Of a stretch of DNA of 64,000 nt, positions 1-10,280 are shown in pieces (positions within the stretch are counted from its first letter, which is position 1; every line of letters starts with the position of its first letter). The position numbers and the translations under genes are program-made. The notes under the pieces are model-generated. The model saw only the letters and a list, made by a program, of their open reading frames with translations, was not told where the DNA came from and did not search any database. The stretch comes from Sphingobium subterraneum (lineage in GTDB: Bacteria > Pseudomonadota > Alphaproteobacteria > Sphingomonadales > Sphingomonadaceae), in assembly GCF_014199435.1 (NCBI RefSeq), contig NZ_JACIJP010000003.1, positions 186,001-250,000 of the forward strand, given 5' to 3'.

Positions 1-375
1 CGCCACCATATCGGTCAGCAGACACTGCAGAAGGTAGCAGGTGCCAACGATGTTGGTGTCGACCACATGCCGCCATTCCTCCAGCGGCTGCGCAAGAAAG
101 GCGTGGCCAAGGCCCCGTCCGGCGTTCGCGCAGAGCACGTCCACCTGACGCCCGCCAGCTGCGATTAGCAGCTGGTCGACGCCCTCAATCATGGAAAGGT
201 CTGTTTCGATTGCGTCGACCCGCACGCCATGTTTGCGAAAATCGGTCGCGGCATCGTAGATTTCGGGTTCGTCCGCGGCGACGAGCAAATCATAGCCGCT
301 GATCGCGGCGATGTGGGCGAGTTCCCTTCCGATGCCGGACGACGCTCCAGTGATGATTGCAAATGTGTTGGCCAT
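1..375 (-). CDS. short-chain dehydrogenase/reductase, C-terminus beyond window
   Basis: Reading the minus strand from the ATG at 375 gives an open frame that runs off the left edge (about 125 residues). Near residues 8-15 it has the Rossmann motif TGASSGIG of classical SDR enzymes, which bind NAD(P). Around residue 84 it has the NAG-type motif (CANAGRG), and further on the helix-alpha-E start (VVDTNIVG). The catalytic YxxxK lies outside the window, so activity and substrate cannot be judged. It is a short-chain oxidoreductase of unknown substrate. A candidate stress promoter lies about 200 bases upstream (583-610), divergent from the topoisomerase gene. Confidence 0.85.
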   Translation of the reverse strand, partial: MANTFAIITGASSGIGRELAHIAAISGYDLLVAADEPEIYDAATDFRKHGVRVDAIETDLSMIEGVDQLLIAAGGRQVDVLCANAGRGLGHAFLAQPLEEWRHVVDTNIVGTCYLLQCLLTDMVA

Positions 376-585
376 AGCTCGTCTCCAATGGTGCGTTGGG
401 CTCCCTGTTCAGCGATCAGTCCCGACCAAGGGCGACACCGAAGACATCTGTCCGCGACAAAACAGGCTGCTTTTTATGTCCGGGTACCCTCGTTAACGAA
501 AGGCGGCCGATGTGGTGCTGTTGCGTGGGGTGCGGTGTCCCGGCTGATCCGTGATGGCAATCCTTTGCAAAGTTGATCCTTACCC

Positions 586-610
586 AACCCTCAAACCGCT
601 CCCGCGTTCC
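586..610 (-). promoter_or_regulatory. weak candidate EcfG-type promoter for the SDR gene
   Basis: The minus strand has GGAAC at 610-606 and GGTT at 589-586 with a 16-base spacer. This resembles the alphaproteobacterial general-stress promoter GGAAC-N16/17-cGTT. The implied leader to the ATG at 375 would be about 200 bases, which is long, so this is a weak call. The rest of the 331-base gap (376-706) shows no convincing gene. Confidence 0.3.
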
Positions 611-706
611 CTCCTCCGCGCGGCCAGATTGCGCACGATGCAAACAAAATGAGGCGCTTACCAGCCCACGGGAACCTTTACGGCGGGTCCGGGCGTTGAC
701 GCGGCC

Positions 707-1735
707 ATGCCGCAGATCAGCCCATCCGTCCCACCCGCCATGACAATAATCTATGTCGACGAGCAGGCGGCGGGGATCACGCGGCGACGCTTTGGCAAGG
801 GGTTCCGCTTCTGCTTTGCCGACGGCGCGCCGGTCACCGATCCGGACGAGATTGAGCGTCTGCGCAGCATCGGCCTTCCGCCCGCATATCGCGACTGCTG
901 GTATTGCCCGGACCCCAACGGGCATTTGCAGGCAACCGGTTTCGATGACCGGGGGCGCAAGCAGTACCGCTATCACCCCCTGTTCCGATCCCAAAAGGAA
1001 GACGAGAAGTTCGCGCTATGCGCGCAGTTCGGCCGTATCTTGCCCAAGCTGCGCGAGCGGGTGGAACAGGATCTCGCCAGCCGGAAACTGACGTTCGAGC
1101 GCACCGTCGCTGCCATCGTCCGCCTGCTCGATGCGGGGCTGCTGCGCGTCGGAAACGATCAATATGCCAAAGAAAATGACAGCTACGGGGCGACGACGTT
1201 GCGTGCCGACCATGCGGAACTGCGCGGACAGAAGGTGAAGCTGCGCTATCGGGGCAAATCCGGCAAGGAATGGAACCGCGCCATCACCGACAAGGCATTG
1301 GCGCGCTTCGTGCGGCAGGTGCAGGACTTGCCCGGGCAAAAGCTGTTCCAGTTCGTCGATGCACAAGGGGACCCGCACCCGGTCTCCTCGTCGGACGTCA
1401 ACGCTTACATCCATGACGTGATGGGCGAGGCGTTCTCTGCAAAGCATTTCCGTACCTTCGGCGCGTCGGTGGTGGCGTATGAGGCGCTGGTCGCATCGCA
1501 GGGGACGATGAAGCTGCGCGAAATGACGCTGGTCGTGTCGCAGGCGCTCGGCAACACACCCGCCATTGCCCGGAAATCCTATATTCATCCCGCGCTGATC
1601 GCACTGTGCCAGGATGGACCGGCGGAAGGGACCGACCCGTGGACCCTGCCCCGTTCGACCCGCTGGCTAACGCGAACCGAGCGGGGCCTGATCGCCTATC
1701 TGGACGCCCTAAACCCAACACCCCCACGCCAATAG
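707..1735 (+). CDS. DNA topoisomerase IB
   Basis: Poxvirus/eukaryote-like type IB topoisomerase of the bacterial family, which relaxes supercoils through a 3'-phosphotyrosyl link. The 342-residue length is typical. The N-terminal domain has the family sequence around GRKQYRYHPLF (about residues 84-94), which carries a catalytic Arg. The probable nucleophile is Tyr292 in ARKSYIHP, close to the C-terminus as expected. The start is uncertain: neither the ATG at 707 nor the in-frame ATG at 740 (MTIIYVDE) has a good ribosome binding site. The gene sits among stress and repair genes, and a stress-promoter-like GGAAC lies at 671, but its spacing to CGTT is 18 bases, one more than the usual range. 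Confidence 0.92.
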   Translation: MPQISPSVPPAMTIIYVDEQAAGITRRRFGKGFRFCFADGAPVTDPDEIERLRSIGLPPAYRDCWYCPDPNGHLQATGFDDRGRKQYRYHPLFRSQKEDEKFALCAQFGRILPKLRERVEQDLASRKLTFERTVAAIVRLLDAGLLRVGNDQYAKENDSYGATTLRADHAELRGQKVKLRYRGKSGKEWNRAITDKALARFVRQVQDLPGQKLFQFVDAQGDPHPVSSSDVNAYIHDVMGEAFSAKHFRTFGASVVAYEALVASQGTMKLREMTLVVSQALGNTPAIARKSYIHPALIALCQDGPAEGTDPWTLPRSTRWLTRTERGLIAYLDALNPTPPRQ

Positions 1736-1739
1736 GCGG

Positions 1740-1764
1740 GGAAACAATTGTCCCGCCATCCGTT
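1740..1764 (+). promoter_or_regulatory. candidate EcfG-type stress promoter
   Basis: GGAAA at 1740-1744 and CGTT at 1761-1764 are separated by 16 bases, one mismatch from GGAAC-N16/17-cGTT. It lies 39 bases before the ATG of a general-stress-type flavoprotein, with a good ribosome binding site (GGAAAGGAA, about 1789-1797) between. Confidence 0.5.
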
Positions 1765-1802
1765 GAGCAGAGACAAGTTAAAATCGCCGGAAAGGAAATT
1801 CC

Positions 1803-2267
1803 ATGCACGATGATATTCGCCATGCCATGTGGAAAGCGATGTCGGACAGCCCGTATCTGATGATCGGCCTGTCGAACGATTCCGCGCATAGCGAGCCGAT
1901 GACAGCACAGCTCGACAAGGACGCGAATGGCTGCTTCTGGTTCTATACGACGAAGGACAATCGGCTGGCTCCCGGCGGCGCTGCGATGGCGCAGTTTGTC
2001 GGCAAGGGGCACGATGTGTTTGCGTGCATATCCGGCAATCTCGTCGCTGAAACCGATCCGGCGGTCATCGATCGCTATTGGTCCAATCAGGTCGAAGCCT
2101 GGTATGACGGTGGTCGCGGTGATCCCAATCTGCTGATGCTGCGTTTCGACCTCGACGACGCGGAAATCTGGACAGCCCATCCCGGCATAAAGGGACTGTT
2201 CAAGATGATCACCGGGCAAAAGATCAACCCGTCCGAATTTTCGGATCACGCCAAGGTATCGCTGTAG
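1803..2267 (+). CDS. pyridoxamine-5'-phosphate-oxidase-like general stress protein (FMN split barrel)
   Basis: A 154-residue protein of the general stress protein 26 type, with a split-barrel flavin fold. The N-terminal part (MHDDIRHAMWKAM) is a short helix. It is followed by the barrel strands with the PMTAQLDKDANGCFWFYT segment (residues about 32-49), where family members contact FMN. The end (SEFSDHAKVSL) matches the family tail. It probably binds FMN or a related cofactor in the cytosol; the substrate is unknown. It begins a likely operon with the next two genes (7-base gap, then 22-base gap). A near-consensus EcfG-type promoter lies just upstream. Confidence 0.85.
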   Translation: MHDDIRHAMWKAMSDSPYLMIGLSNDSAHSEPMTAQLDKDANGCFWFYTTKDNRLAPGGAAMAQFVGKGHDVFACISGNLVAETDPAVIDRYWSNQVEAWYDGGRGDPNLLMLRFDLDDAEIWTAHPGIKGLFKMITGQKINPSEFSDHAKVSL

Positions 2268-2273
2268 CACGCC

Positions 2274-2654
2274 ATGGTTGATCAGGTTGCCCCGTCTGCA
2301 TCACCCGGTGAGCCCGCCGCACCAGCAAGCGAGGCATCGCTGATCGAGCGGCTGGCGCGGCATCTTTCGGCGGGAAAGCCGGACGACTGGCGCAGTTTCG
2401 TCGGCGACGTAGCCAGCCTGCTCGCGTTGATGAAGGAACCGGATCCCGCGATGCGTGCGGCGGGCGACGCCTCTGTCTGGCGGGCCATGATCGATGCGGC
2501 GCTCGAAAACCGTTGGCAGCTTACCTACGCCCTGTCGGTGCAAGAGGACAGCGTCTCCCACGGCAGCGACGAAGAGGGGGATGTGCGTATCGGAAACGCC
2601 GCCCAGATCGGGCGGAAACGATCTTGGGTTCACGTCAATCCTGACGGCCCCTGA
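2274..2654 (+). CDS. hypothetical protein in stress operon
   Basis: 126 residues, family not recognised. The first 25 residues are Ala/Pro/Ser-rich and probably disordered. A helical region follows (LIERLARHLSAGKPDDWRSF onward, residues about 23-90), then a short acidic tail. It has no signal peptide and no membrane segment. It starts 6 bases after the preceding flavoprotein stop and ends 22 bases before the next gene, so it is probably co-transcribed. The start at 2274 lacks a clear ribosome binding site, so translation may be coupled to the gene before. Confidence 0.6.
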   Translation: MVDQVAPSASPGEPAAPASEASLIERLARHLSAGKPDDWRSFVGDVASLLALMKEPDPAMRAAGDASVWRAMIDAALENRWQLTYALSVQEDSVSHGSDEEGDVRIGNAAQIGRKRSWVHVNPDGP

Positions 2655-2676
2655 ATAGCAATCAAGGAGTAAGACG

Positions 2677-2916
2677 ATGAAGGGACTGCTGAAGCTTGCC
2701 TTCCTGACCGGAATAGGCACTTATGTGTGGAAATCGCTCAACAAGCCGAAGGATGCGGACGGAGACCACGCCGACATGGCCCCGGTGGGATCGTCCGGTG
2801 TTGTCCGCAATGCCGGGCCGGAAATGCAAAAGGGCATCAAGAATGATGACTGGGATGTCGTTGACGAGCAGGTCGACGGATCGTTTCCGGCCAGTGACCC
2901 GCCCGCCAACTACTGA
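2677..2916 (+). CDS. small conserved protein with SFPASDPP tail
   Basis: 79 residues. The N-terminus (residues 4-18) is a short hydrophobic stretch that may anchor to the membrane or pack as a helix. The C-terminus carries the sequence VDEQVDGSFPASDPPANY, a tail seen on small uncharacterised proteobacterial proteins. The ribosome binding site AAGGAG (2663-2668) is well placed for this ATG. Function unknown; its position after two stress-type genes suggests the same regulon. Confidence 0.7.
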   Translation: MKGLLKLAFLTGIGTYVWKSLNKPKDADGDHADMAPVGSSGVVRNAGPEMQKGIKNDDWDVVDEQVDGSFPASDPPANY

Positions 2917-2981
2917 TCGCGCGGGATCGTATAGCCCGCATACGGGTTGCGGGTCCGGCTGCGGGGCGGAATAAGGACAGG

Positions 2982-3509
2982 ATGTCTCTTTCCGCCCCGC
3001 CCCCACCAAGCGCGCCCTCCCTACCCCGCAAGTCCTCTATGCCGCCGATCGTCGATGTTGACACCCGGCTGCTGATCCTCGGGAGTCTGCCCGGGGAGGC
3101 GTCACTCGCGGCGCAGCGTTATTACGGTCACCCCCGCAACCATTTCTGGCTGTTGATGGAGCATGTCATAGAGGCGCCATTGATCGCGCTTGACTATGCC
3201 GAGCGGATCGCGCGCCTGCGGTCTCATCATGTGGGTCTGTGGGATATGATCGCCAGCGCCACACGCCCCGGAAGCCTGGACCAGCATATTCGCGCTGTAG
3301 AGCCGAATGCGCTGAGGCCTTTAATTGCCCAATTGCCCCATCTCCGTGCGATCGGCCTCAACGGGGCGAAGGCCGCGCAATTGGCCGAAAAGCAGCTGGG
3401 GACGCCCGAAGCTCTCGCCGTTCACCGCCTTCCGTCCAGCAGCCCCGCGCATGTCGTCCCGATCGCGCACAAGATCGAAGCTTGGCGCGTACTACATCCC
3501 TATTGCTGA
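2982..3509 (+). CDS. DNA-deoxyinosine glycosylase (uracil-DNA glycosylase superfamily, family 6)
   Basis: Removes hypoxanthine (deaminated adenine) from DNA to begin base-excision repair. The diagnostic blocks are the motif-1 region LLILGSLPGEASL (residues about 28-40), then YYGHPRNHFW (47-56), and a C-terminal LPSSSPAH block (about 147-154) where UDG-fold enzymes place the DNA-intercalation loop. The length (175 residues) fits. The ATG at 2982 has AAGGACAGG just ahead; the ATG at 3039 is an alternative that would remove a Pro-rich leader. It lies in the stress/repair neighbourhood but 65 bases after the preceding gene, so it may have its own promoter. Confidence 0.85.
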   Translation: MSLSAPPPPSAPSLPRKSSMPPIVDVDTRLLILGSLPGEASLAAQRYYGHPRNHFWLLMEHVIEAPLIALDYAERIARLRSHHVGLWDMIASATRPGSLDQHIRAVEPNALRPLIAQLPHLRAIGLNGAKAAQLAEKQLGTPEALAVHRLPSSSPAHVVPIAHKIEAWRVLHPYC

Positions 3510-3566
3510 TCTCGTCATTGAAATCGAATGCAACATGCTCATTTAATTGAATTTTTCTCTCCATCC

Positions 3567-3591
3567 GGATCCAAGTCATTCTTCGCACGTT
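3567..3591 (+). promoter_or_regulatory. candidate EcfG-type stress promoter
   Basis: GGATC (3567-3571) and CGTT (3588-3591) with a 16-base spacer, one mismatch from the general-stress consensus. The expected start of transcription (about 3598) lies 20 bases before the ATG at 3618, with the ribosome binding site AGGAGG between them. Confidence 0.55.
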
Positions 3592-3617
3592 GGTTATGAC
3601 CCAACATAGGAGGAACT

Positions 3618-3923
3618 ATGCCTCGCGGAGACAAAAGCGCCTACACCGACAAGCAGAAGCGCAAGGCTGAGCATATCGAGAAGGGCTATGAAAATCGCGG
3701 CGTACCGGAGAACGAAGCCGAGAGCCGCGCATGGGCAACCGTCAACAAGGAGTCGGGCGGGGGCCACAAATCGGGATCGGGTCGCGGACACGCTGAAACC
3801 CATGCATCCGCTGCGCGCGGCGGGCATCGTGCCGGTCACGGCGCAGAGTCGCATGACGCCCGCGCGGAAGCCGCCCGAAAGGGCTGGGAAACCCGTCGCA
3901 AGAACGCCGAAGCCCGTAGGTAG
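3618..3923 (+). CDS. small basic stress-type protein (often annotated plasmid stabilisation protein)
   Basis: 101 residues, very hydrophilic. The N-terminal 45 residues (MPRGDKSAYTDKQKRKAEHI, then GYENRGVPENEAESRAWATVN) form the conserved part of a family that databases often call plasmid stabilisation protein, although no plasmid role is evident here. A Gly/His/Ser-rich linker follows (about 47-80), then a basic helix (AARKGWETRRKNAEARR) that resembles a nucleic-acid-binding tail. The strong ribosome binding site AGGAGG (3608-3613) and an EcfG-like promoter just upstream support a general-stress gene. Biochemical function is not known. Confidence 0.8.
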   Translation: MPRGDKSAYTDKQKRKAEHIEKGYENRGVPENEAESRAWATVNKESGGGHKSGSGRGHAETHASAARGGHRAGHGAESHDARAEAARKGWETRRKNAEARR

Positions 3924-3981
3924 GCAACAGGGTTTAGCAGCCGACCCTGCCAAACGCTCCGACACAGCATCGCAGACAAAA

Positions 3982-4015
3982 AGAAGGGCGTGACCGATAA
4001 GGTGCACGCCCTTCT
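3982..4015. terminator. bidirectional hairpin terminator
   Basis: An 11-base inverted repeat, AGAAGGGCGTG (3982-3992) against CACGCCCTTCT (4005-4015), extended by ACC/GGT around a small loop. It lies between the convergent stress gene (ends 3923) and hemerythrin gene (ends 4034). A-rich on one side and T-containing on the other, so it may serve both. Confidence 0.7.
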
Positions 4016-4033
4016 GTCGTTAAATTGAGCGAA

Positions 4034-4573
4034 CTATTCCGCAGGGACCGCAACGCCCCCGGCTGACGCCGACATCTGGCCAAAGGTCGTGGTCTTGGGC
4101 TGGGGCAGTCCGCCAGCCTTGAACTGGGCCAGCAGCTCCTGCTTGCGTTGACGCATCTGCTGACCGAGTTCGGCGACGTCTACGCCCGCCTGACGCGCCT
4201 GCGCGAACATGCCTTCGGACCGCGCCTCTTCCTCATGGACGTGATGCTTGATCTCTTCGGAAAGGACGGTCATCTTCGCGTCGTAAAAGTCATCCTCCGG
4301 CGATCCGTTCATCAGCTCCTGGATCAGCATTTTTGCGCCATCATGCTCGACATAGGCCTCGTCGACGGTGTCTTCCTCGATCTTGCCGCGCACCGCGGGG
4401 TAGAAGATCTCTTCCTCGATCATCGTGTGAGCAATGAGTGCGCTACAGATCTGCTCGGCGATCTTGGATTTGCGTCCGTCCGCCTTGGCCTTTTCATATT
4501 GCTCAAAAAGGTCTTCGACCTCGCGATGATCCTGTTTCAAAAGTGCGATTGCGTCGGGCTCTCGTACTGCCAT
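4034..4573 (-). CDS. hemerythrin HHE domain protein
   Basis: 179 residues from the ATG at 4573 (MAVREPDAIAL), chosen because AGGAG sits 8 bases ahead; longer in-frame starts lack this. The first ~150 residues form a four-helix hemerythrin-like bundle. Candidate di-iron ligands are in HREVEDLFEQY, HTMIEEEIFYP, HDGAKML and HHVHEEEARSEGMF. Such cytosolic proteins bind O2 or NO or buffer iron and oxidative stress; the ligand here cannot be told. The C-terminal 30 residues are low complexity. Its neighbours are stress genes, but no good stress promoter was seen (GGAAC at 4636-4632 lacks a proper -10 partner). Confidence 0.85.
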   Translation of the reverse strand: MAVREPDAIALLKQDHREVEDLFEQYEKAKADGRKSKIAEQICSALIAHTMIEEEIFYPAVRGKIEEDTVDEAYVEHDGAKMLIQELMNGSPEDDFYDAKMTVLSEEIKHHVHEEEARSEGMFAQARQAGVDVAELGQQMRQRKQELLAQFKAGGLPQPKTTTFGQMSASAGGVAVPAE

Positions 4574-4728
4574 GTTCATGCTCCTGTTCCTGTGCCCCGC
4601 TTGATGAACTAAGCTTTGAAGGCGGCTCAATGTTCCATCGGTACGTCGCATCCGGAACGCCGCATCGCGCGGCTGGCGCATATATGCGCATGCTTGCGCA
4701 CTCCGGGCGTTTGGCGCATGGAAATGGG

Positions 4729-4962
4729 ATGCGGACAACGTCTCTCGATGTTTCGGTGCGGCTCTATCATCTTGACGGGGCGAGCGAGGGAGGGAACGCG
4801 TCCACCTTGTTCTACGGCCCTCTGGCGGAGGCGCTGCGCATTGCCGAGCGGCAGCCCCAGGACGTGCAGGAAGACCTGTTCATCGCCACCGACAATGATG
4901 TCGTCAGCTATCTCGACCTGATCGACGATCAAGGGGGAAATGGGGCGATCGAGGGGTCTTGA
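4729..4962 (+). CDS. small hypothetical protein overlapping antisense tRNA-His
   Basis: 77 residues from the ATG at 4729. The body reads like a real protein (VRLYHLDGASEGG, then STLFYGPLAEALRIAERQPQ and EDLFIATDNDVVSYLDLI) and its composition is unlike a shadow frame. The last residues run into the 3' part of the tRNA-His gene on the other strand (22-base overlap), so the true protein may once have ended earlier. The ribosome binding site is weak (GGAAATGGG). Family not recognised; no signal peptide or membrane segment. Confidence 0.55.
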   Translation: MRTTSLDVSVRLYHLDGASEGGNASTLFYGPLAEALRIAERQPQDVQEDLFIATDNDVVSYLDLIDDQGGNGAIEGS

Positions 4963-5017
4963 ACCCCCGACCTCTGGTACCACAAACCAGCGCTCTAACC
5001 AACTGAGCTACGATCGC
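4941..5017 (-). tRNA. tRNA-His (anticodon GTG)
   Basis: A complete cloverleaf on the minus strand. The acceptor stem GCGATCG (5017-5011) pairs with CGATCGC (4951-4945), followed by discriminator C73 (4944) and an encoded CCA (4943-4941). The anticodon GTG (complement CAC at 4981-4983) lies in a 7-base loop closed by CTGGT/ACCAG. A G at 5018 is available as G-1 opposite C73, the usual histidine identity pair. It is single, with no other tRNA beside it. Confidence 0.97.
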
Positions 5018-5109
5018 CATGCCGGCGCCAGGCGCCATGCGAGCGGCCAATTAAGCCTGCTCCCGGACAGCGTCAAGCGGCATTTCCCCTTTGCCGCGTT
5101 CCGCCACGA

Positions 5110-5140
5110 AAAAGGGGAAGGACAACGTCCTTCCCCTTTT
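5110..5140. terminator. intrinsic terminator after hupB
   Basis: A perfect 14-base inverted repeat, AAAAGGGGAAGGAC (5110-5123) and GTCCTTCCCCTTTT (5127-5140), around a 3-base loop. A-rich and T-rich ends make it usable in both directions. It lies 117 bases beyond the hupB stop and upstream of tRNA-His. Confidence 0.85.
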
Positions 5141-5256
5141 CTGACCCAAGGGTGGTCGACGGTCGATCCGCCTGCGCCCGGGGCTGTACGGACAATCGCC
5201 TGCCCATCGCGCTTGCCCCGGGGGCAGCCTGCGATCGGCTTGGCGACCGGCGTCTA

Positions 5257-5529
5257 TTAGTTGACCGAGTCCTTCAGGCCCTTGCCAGCCTTGAACTTCG
5301 GCTGGGTCGACGCCTTGATCGTCATGGTTTCGCCGGTACGCGGGTTGCGGCCGGTTGACGCCTTACGCTTGGAAACCGAGAATGTGCCGAAGCCCACCAG
5401 ACGGACTTCGTCGCCCTTCTTCAATGCACCCGTGATCGCATCGAAAACGCCTTCCACCGCCTTTGCTGCGTCGGCTTTGCTGAGGCCGCTCGTATCTGCA
5501 ACTGCACCGATAAGATCCTGCTTGTTCAT
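5257..5529 (-). CDS. hupB: DNA-binding protein HU
   Basis: 90 residues, the exact usual length of HU. It bends and compacts DNA as a dimer. The sequence starts MNKQDLIGAVA and has the core GDEVRLVGFGTFSVSKRKAS and the beta-arm GRNPRTGETMTI (residues about 55-66) that wraps the minor groove, ending KGLKDSVN. It lies directly downstream of lon in the same orientation (158-base gap), the common order in proteobacteria, but with its own upstream space and its own terminator at 5110-5140. Confidence 0.97.
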   Translation of the reverse strand: MNKQDLIGAVADTSGLSKADAAKAVEGVFDAITGALKKGDEVRLVGFGTFSVSKRKASTGRNPRTGETMTIKASTQPKFKAGKGLKDSVN

Positions 5530-5687
5530 GCCCTGGGAACCCCCTTGTTGGTGTTAAAAACTGGAATCGCGAAAATTGCGCGCGCCATAAAGGCGTGGAA
5601 TTTGACCGGAGTCAAAGGGAAAGCGCAAATTTTCAGGTAAGACTGATCGGTCCGAGCGAAAAAATACCCGGACCGACCTATTGTGCT

Positions 5688-8117
<2,430 letters not shown>

Positions 8118-8142
8118 CTGCCCTCTCTGGTGTGTTGGACCC

Positions 8143-8170
8143 TATATGTGTTGTATAGCGCGCCAATCAA
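8143..8170 (-). promoter_or_regulatory. candidate promoter of lon
   Basis: On the minus strand TTGATT (8170-8165) and CATATA (8148-8143) are 16 bases apart, near sigma-70 consensus. A start about 7 bases on would leave a leader of about 20 bases with GAGAGGG before the GTG at 8117. A heat-shock sigma element cannot be excluded, since lon is commonly heat-induced. Confidence 0.4.
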
Positions 8171-8233
8171 TGTTCGCGGTCCATCCTGCACCTGAAAAGC
8201 TGAACGCGACGATAATGAATCCACGATAGCCTA

Positions 8234-8557
8234 TCAGAACGGCAGCTTGAAACCGGGGGGGAGCGGTAAGCCGCTGGTCATCTTGCTCATTTCGCTGTTG
8301 CTGGCTTCGTCGGCCTTCTTGCGCGCGTCGTTGAACGCGGCGACAACCAGATCCTCGACCATCTGCTTTTCCGAAGGAGCAAGCAGACCTTCATCGATCG
8401 ACACCCCAACGACACGGCCCTTGGCGGTGGCGCGCACCCGCACGACGCCGCCGCCCGAAACGCCCTCAACCTCGATCTTGTCGAGATTTTCCTGGGCGCG
8501 CGCCAGTTCCTCCTGCACCCGGCTGGCCATGCCGAGAATTTCGTTCAAGTCTTTCAT
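8234..8557 (-). CDS. ybaB: YbaB/EbfC nucleoid-associated protein
   Basis: 107 residues from the ATG at 8557. This start is fixed by the 4-base ATGA overlap with the dnaX stop (8556-8554); the longer frame from 8572 would extend into dnaX. The sequence has MKDLNEILGMASRVQEELAR, the central VRVRATAKGRVVGVSID strand region, and the tail GLPLPPGFKLPF typical of the family. These proteins form tweezer-like dimers that bind DNA. Pairing with dnaX, often followed by recR, is widespread; recR is not next here because lon follows. Confidence 0.93.
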   Translation of the reverse strand: MKDLNEILGMASRVQEELARAQENLDKIEVEGVSGGGVVRVRATAKGRVVGVSIDEGLLAPSEKQMVEDLVVAAFNDARKKADEASNSEMSKMTSGLPLPPGFKLPF

Positions 8558-10215
8558 GCACTTGCGCTCCATTTTGCGGTTTCATCGACACCGATCAGTT
8601 CGGCATCCGGAAAGGTCTCCAGCGCCGCCTTGATAACCGGCATATCGCGGATGGCTGCAATGGCCGCGGCGGCTTCGGCCTCGGCCCGCTCGGACAGCGT
8701 CGGCTGCGGAGTCTCGCCCTGATCACCGTCGCCAATCGTCACAATCCAGCGCAGCCCGGTGATCTGGTCGAGCGCGCCCTTGAGCTTCTGTACAAAGCCT
8801 TCGCCCACGGGCGCAGCGGGCTGGAACAGCAACTCGCCCTCGGCGCTATAGCGCACCGGACGGACGCGATGTTCCACCTCATCGGCAATCGCGCTCTGCT
8901 TGTTCTTCCACAACAGGTCGACCATGGCCTCGAACGTTGCGGGCGCATTGGCCTGCGGAGCCGCTGATGGCGCGGGCGCAGACGAAAGCACGGGCGCACG
9001 CACAACACCGCCGCCCTCCTGCAACAGGCGGGCCAACTCGCTCGGGTCAGGAAGGCTCGCGGCGTGCATCAGGCGAAGCAGCGCCATTTCGGCGGCTTCC
9101 ACCGGCATCGTGGCGCTCACCACATCCTCGTGCCCCTTGAGCAGCAACTGCCACAGCCGGTGCAGCGGCGCGAAACCCAGCTCGCTTGCCCAGTCAGCCA
9201 GCGCCTCCCGCTCCTCGACCGACTGCGCGGGGTCGTCGGACCGTCGTCCGGCCTTCGCCGCCGTCACCGCATGGACGATCTCCATCAGCCCCCGGATCAG
9301 CGACAGCGGCTCGACGCCGAGGTCATGCTGGTCGCGCAGCATGGCGAGGACCGCCGCCGTATCGCCGGACAGGATCAGCCCGAACAGCCGCCGCACCGCG
9401 CCGCGATCCGACAGGCCAAGCATGTCGCGCACCTGATCGGCCGTAACGCGCGCGCGCGCTTCGCCGCTCGCCTCTGCACCCGCCATTTCGGCATGGGCGA
9501 TCGCCTGATCGAGGATCGACAGCCCGTCGCGCGCGGACCCTTCGGCCGCCTGCGCGATGATCTTGAGCGCGGCCGGTTCGGCCTCCACGCCTTCCTGCGC
9601 AACGATGGCGGCGAAGTGATCCGCCAGCTTCTCCGCCGAAATACGTCGCAGATCAAAGCGCTGGCAGCGGGACAGCACCGTCACCGGCACCTTGTTCACC
9701 TCGGTCGTGGCGAACAGAAACTTGACATGCGCGGGCGGTTCTTCGAGCGTCTTCAGCAAGGCGTTGAACGCGTTTTTGCTGAGCATATGCACTTCGTCGA
9801 TGATATAGATCTTGTAGCGGGCCGACACCGCCGCATAGCGCACCGCCTCGATGATCTCGCGCACGTCGTCGACGCCTGTGTGGGACGCAGCGTCCATCTC
9901 GATCACGTCGATATGGCGCCCCTCGGCAATCGCCATGCACGGTTCGCACACCCCGCACGGGTCGATCGTCGGGCCGCCCTGCCCGTCCACACCGATGCAG
10001 TTCAAAGCCTTGGCGATCAGCCGCGCGGTCGATGTCTTGCCGACCCCCCTCACGCCGGTCATCAGGAAGGCGTGAGCAAGCCGCCCGCGCTTGATCGCGT
10101 TGCCCAGCGTCTGCACCATCGCATCCTGCCCGATCAGCGCGCCGAAGCTTTGCGGGCGGTATTTGCGCGCCAGCACGCGATAGGCGGCGGGGGCAGAAGA
10201 AGGGGAATCGGTCAT
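8554..10215 (-). CDS. dnaX: DNA polymerase III subunit gamma/tau
   Basis: 553-residue clamp-loader ATPase. The N-terminal third is the AAA+ module: YRVLARKYRPQSFGALIGQD, Walker A GVRGVGKTSTAR (about 53-64), a zinc module with spaced cysteines (CIGVDGQ, PCGVCEPC), and the DEVHMLS Walker B/SRC region. The C-terminal part is Ala/Pro-rich and then a tau-like domain (FEAMVDLLWKNKQSAIADEV) for replisome contacts. It is translationally coupled to ybaB. The SRP RNA gene lies just upstream (10281-10373), an order seen in many alphaproteobacteria. Confidence 0.97.
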   Translation of the reverse strand: MTDSPSSAPAAYRVLARKYRPQSFGALIGQDAMVQTLGNAIKRGRLAHAFLMTGVRGVGKTSTARLIAKALNCIGVDGQGGPTIDPCGVCEPCMAIAEGRHIDVIEMDAASHTGVDDVREIIEAVRYAAVSARYKIYIIDEVHMLSKNAFNALLKTLEEPPAHVKFLFATTEVNKVPVTVLSRCQRFDLRRISAEKLADHFAAIVAQEGVEAEPAALKIIAQAAEGSARDGLSILDQAIAHAEMAGAEASGEARARVTADQVRDMLGLSDRGAVRRLFGLILSGDTAAVLAMLRDQHDLGVEPLSLIRGLMEIVHAVTAAKAGRRSDDPAQSVEEREALADWASELGFAPLHRLWQLLLKGHEDVVSATMPVEAAEMALLRLMHAASLPDPSELARLLQEGGGVVRAPVLSSAPAPSAAPQANAPATFEAMVDLLWKNKQSAIADEVEHRVRPVRYSAEGELLFQPAAPVGEGFVQKLKGALDQITGLRWIVTIGDGDQGETPQPTLSERAEAEAAAAIAAIRDMPVIKAALETFPDAELIGVDETAKWSASA

Positions 10216-10280
10216 CGCGGATGTTCTAGCGGGTCAACCCGCACTTGTCGAAGGCAGGATCGCCCGCCGGAGCGACAACG

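Noticed and set aside
671..697. EcfG promoter for topoisomerase IB (GGAAC-N18-CGTT)
   Set aside because: The spacer is 18 bases, one longer than the usual 16-17, and it would leave almost no leader before the 707 start. It becomes plausible only if the 740 start is used.
4615..4636. EcfG promoter for the hemerythrin gene
   Set aside because: GGAAC is present on the minus strand but the -10 reads GCTT instead of cGTT.
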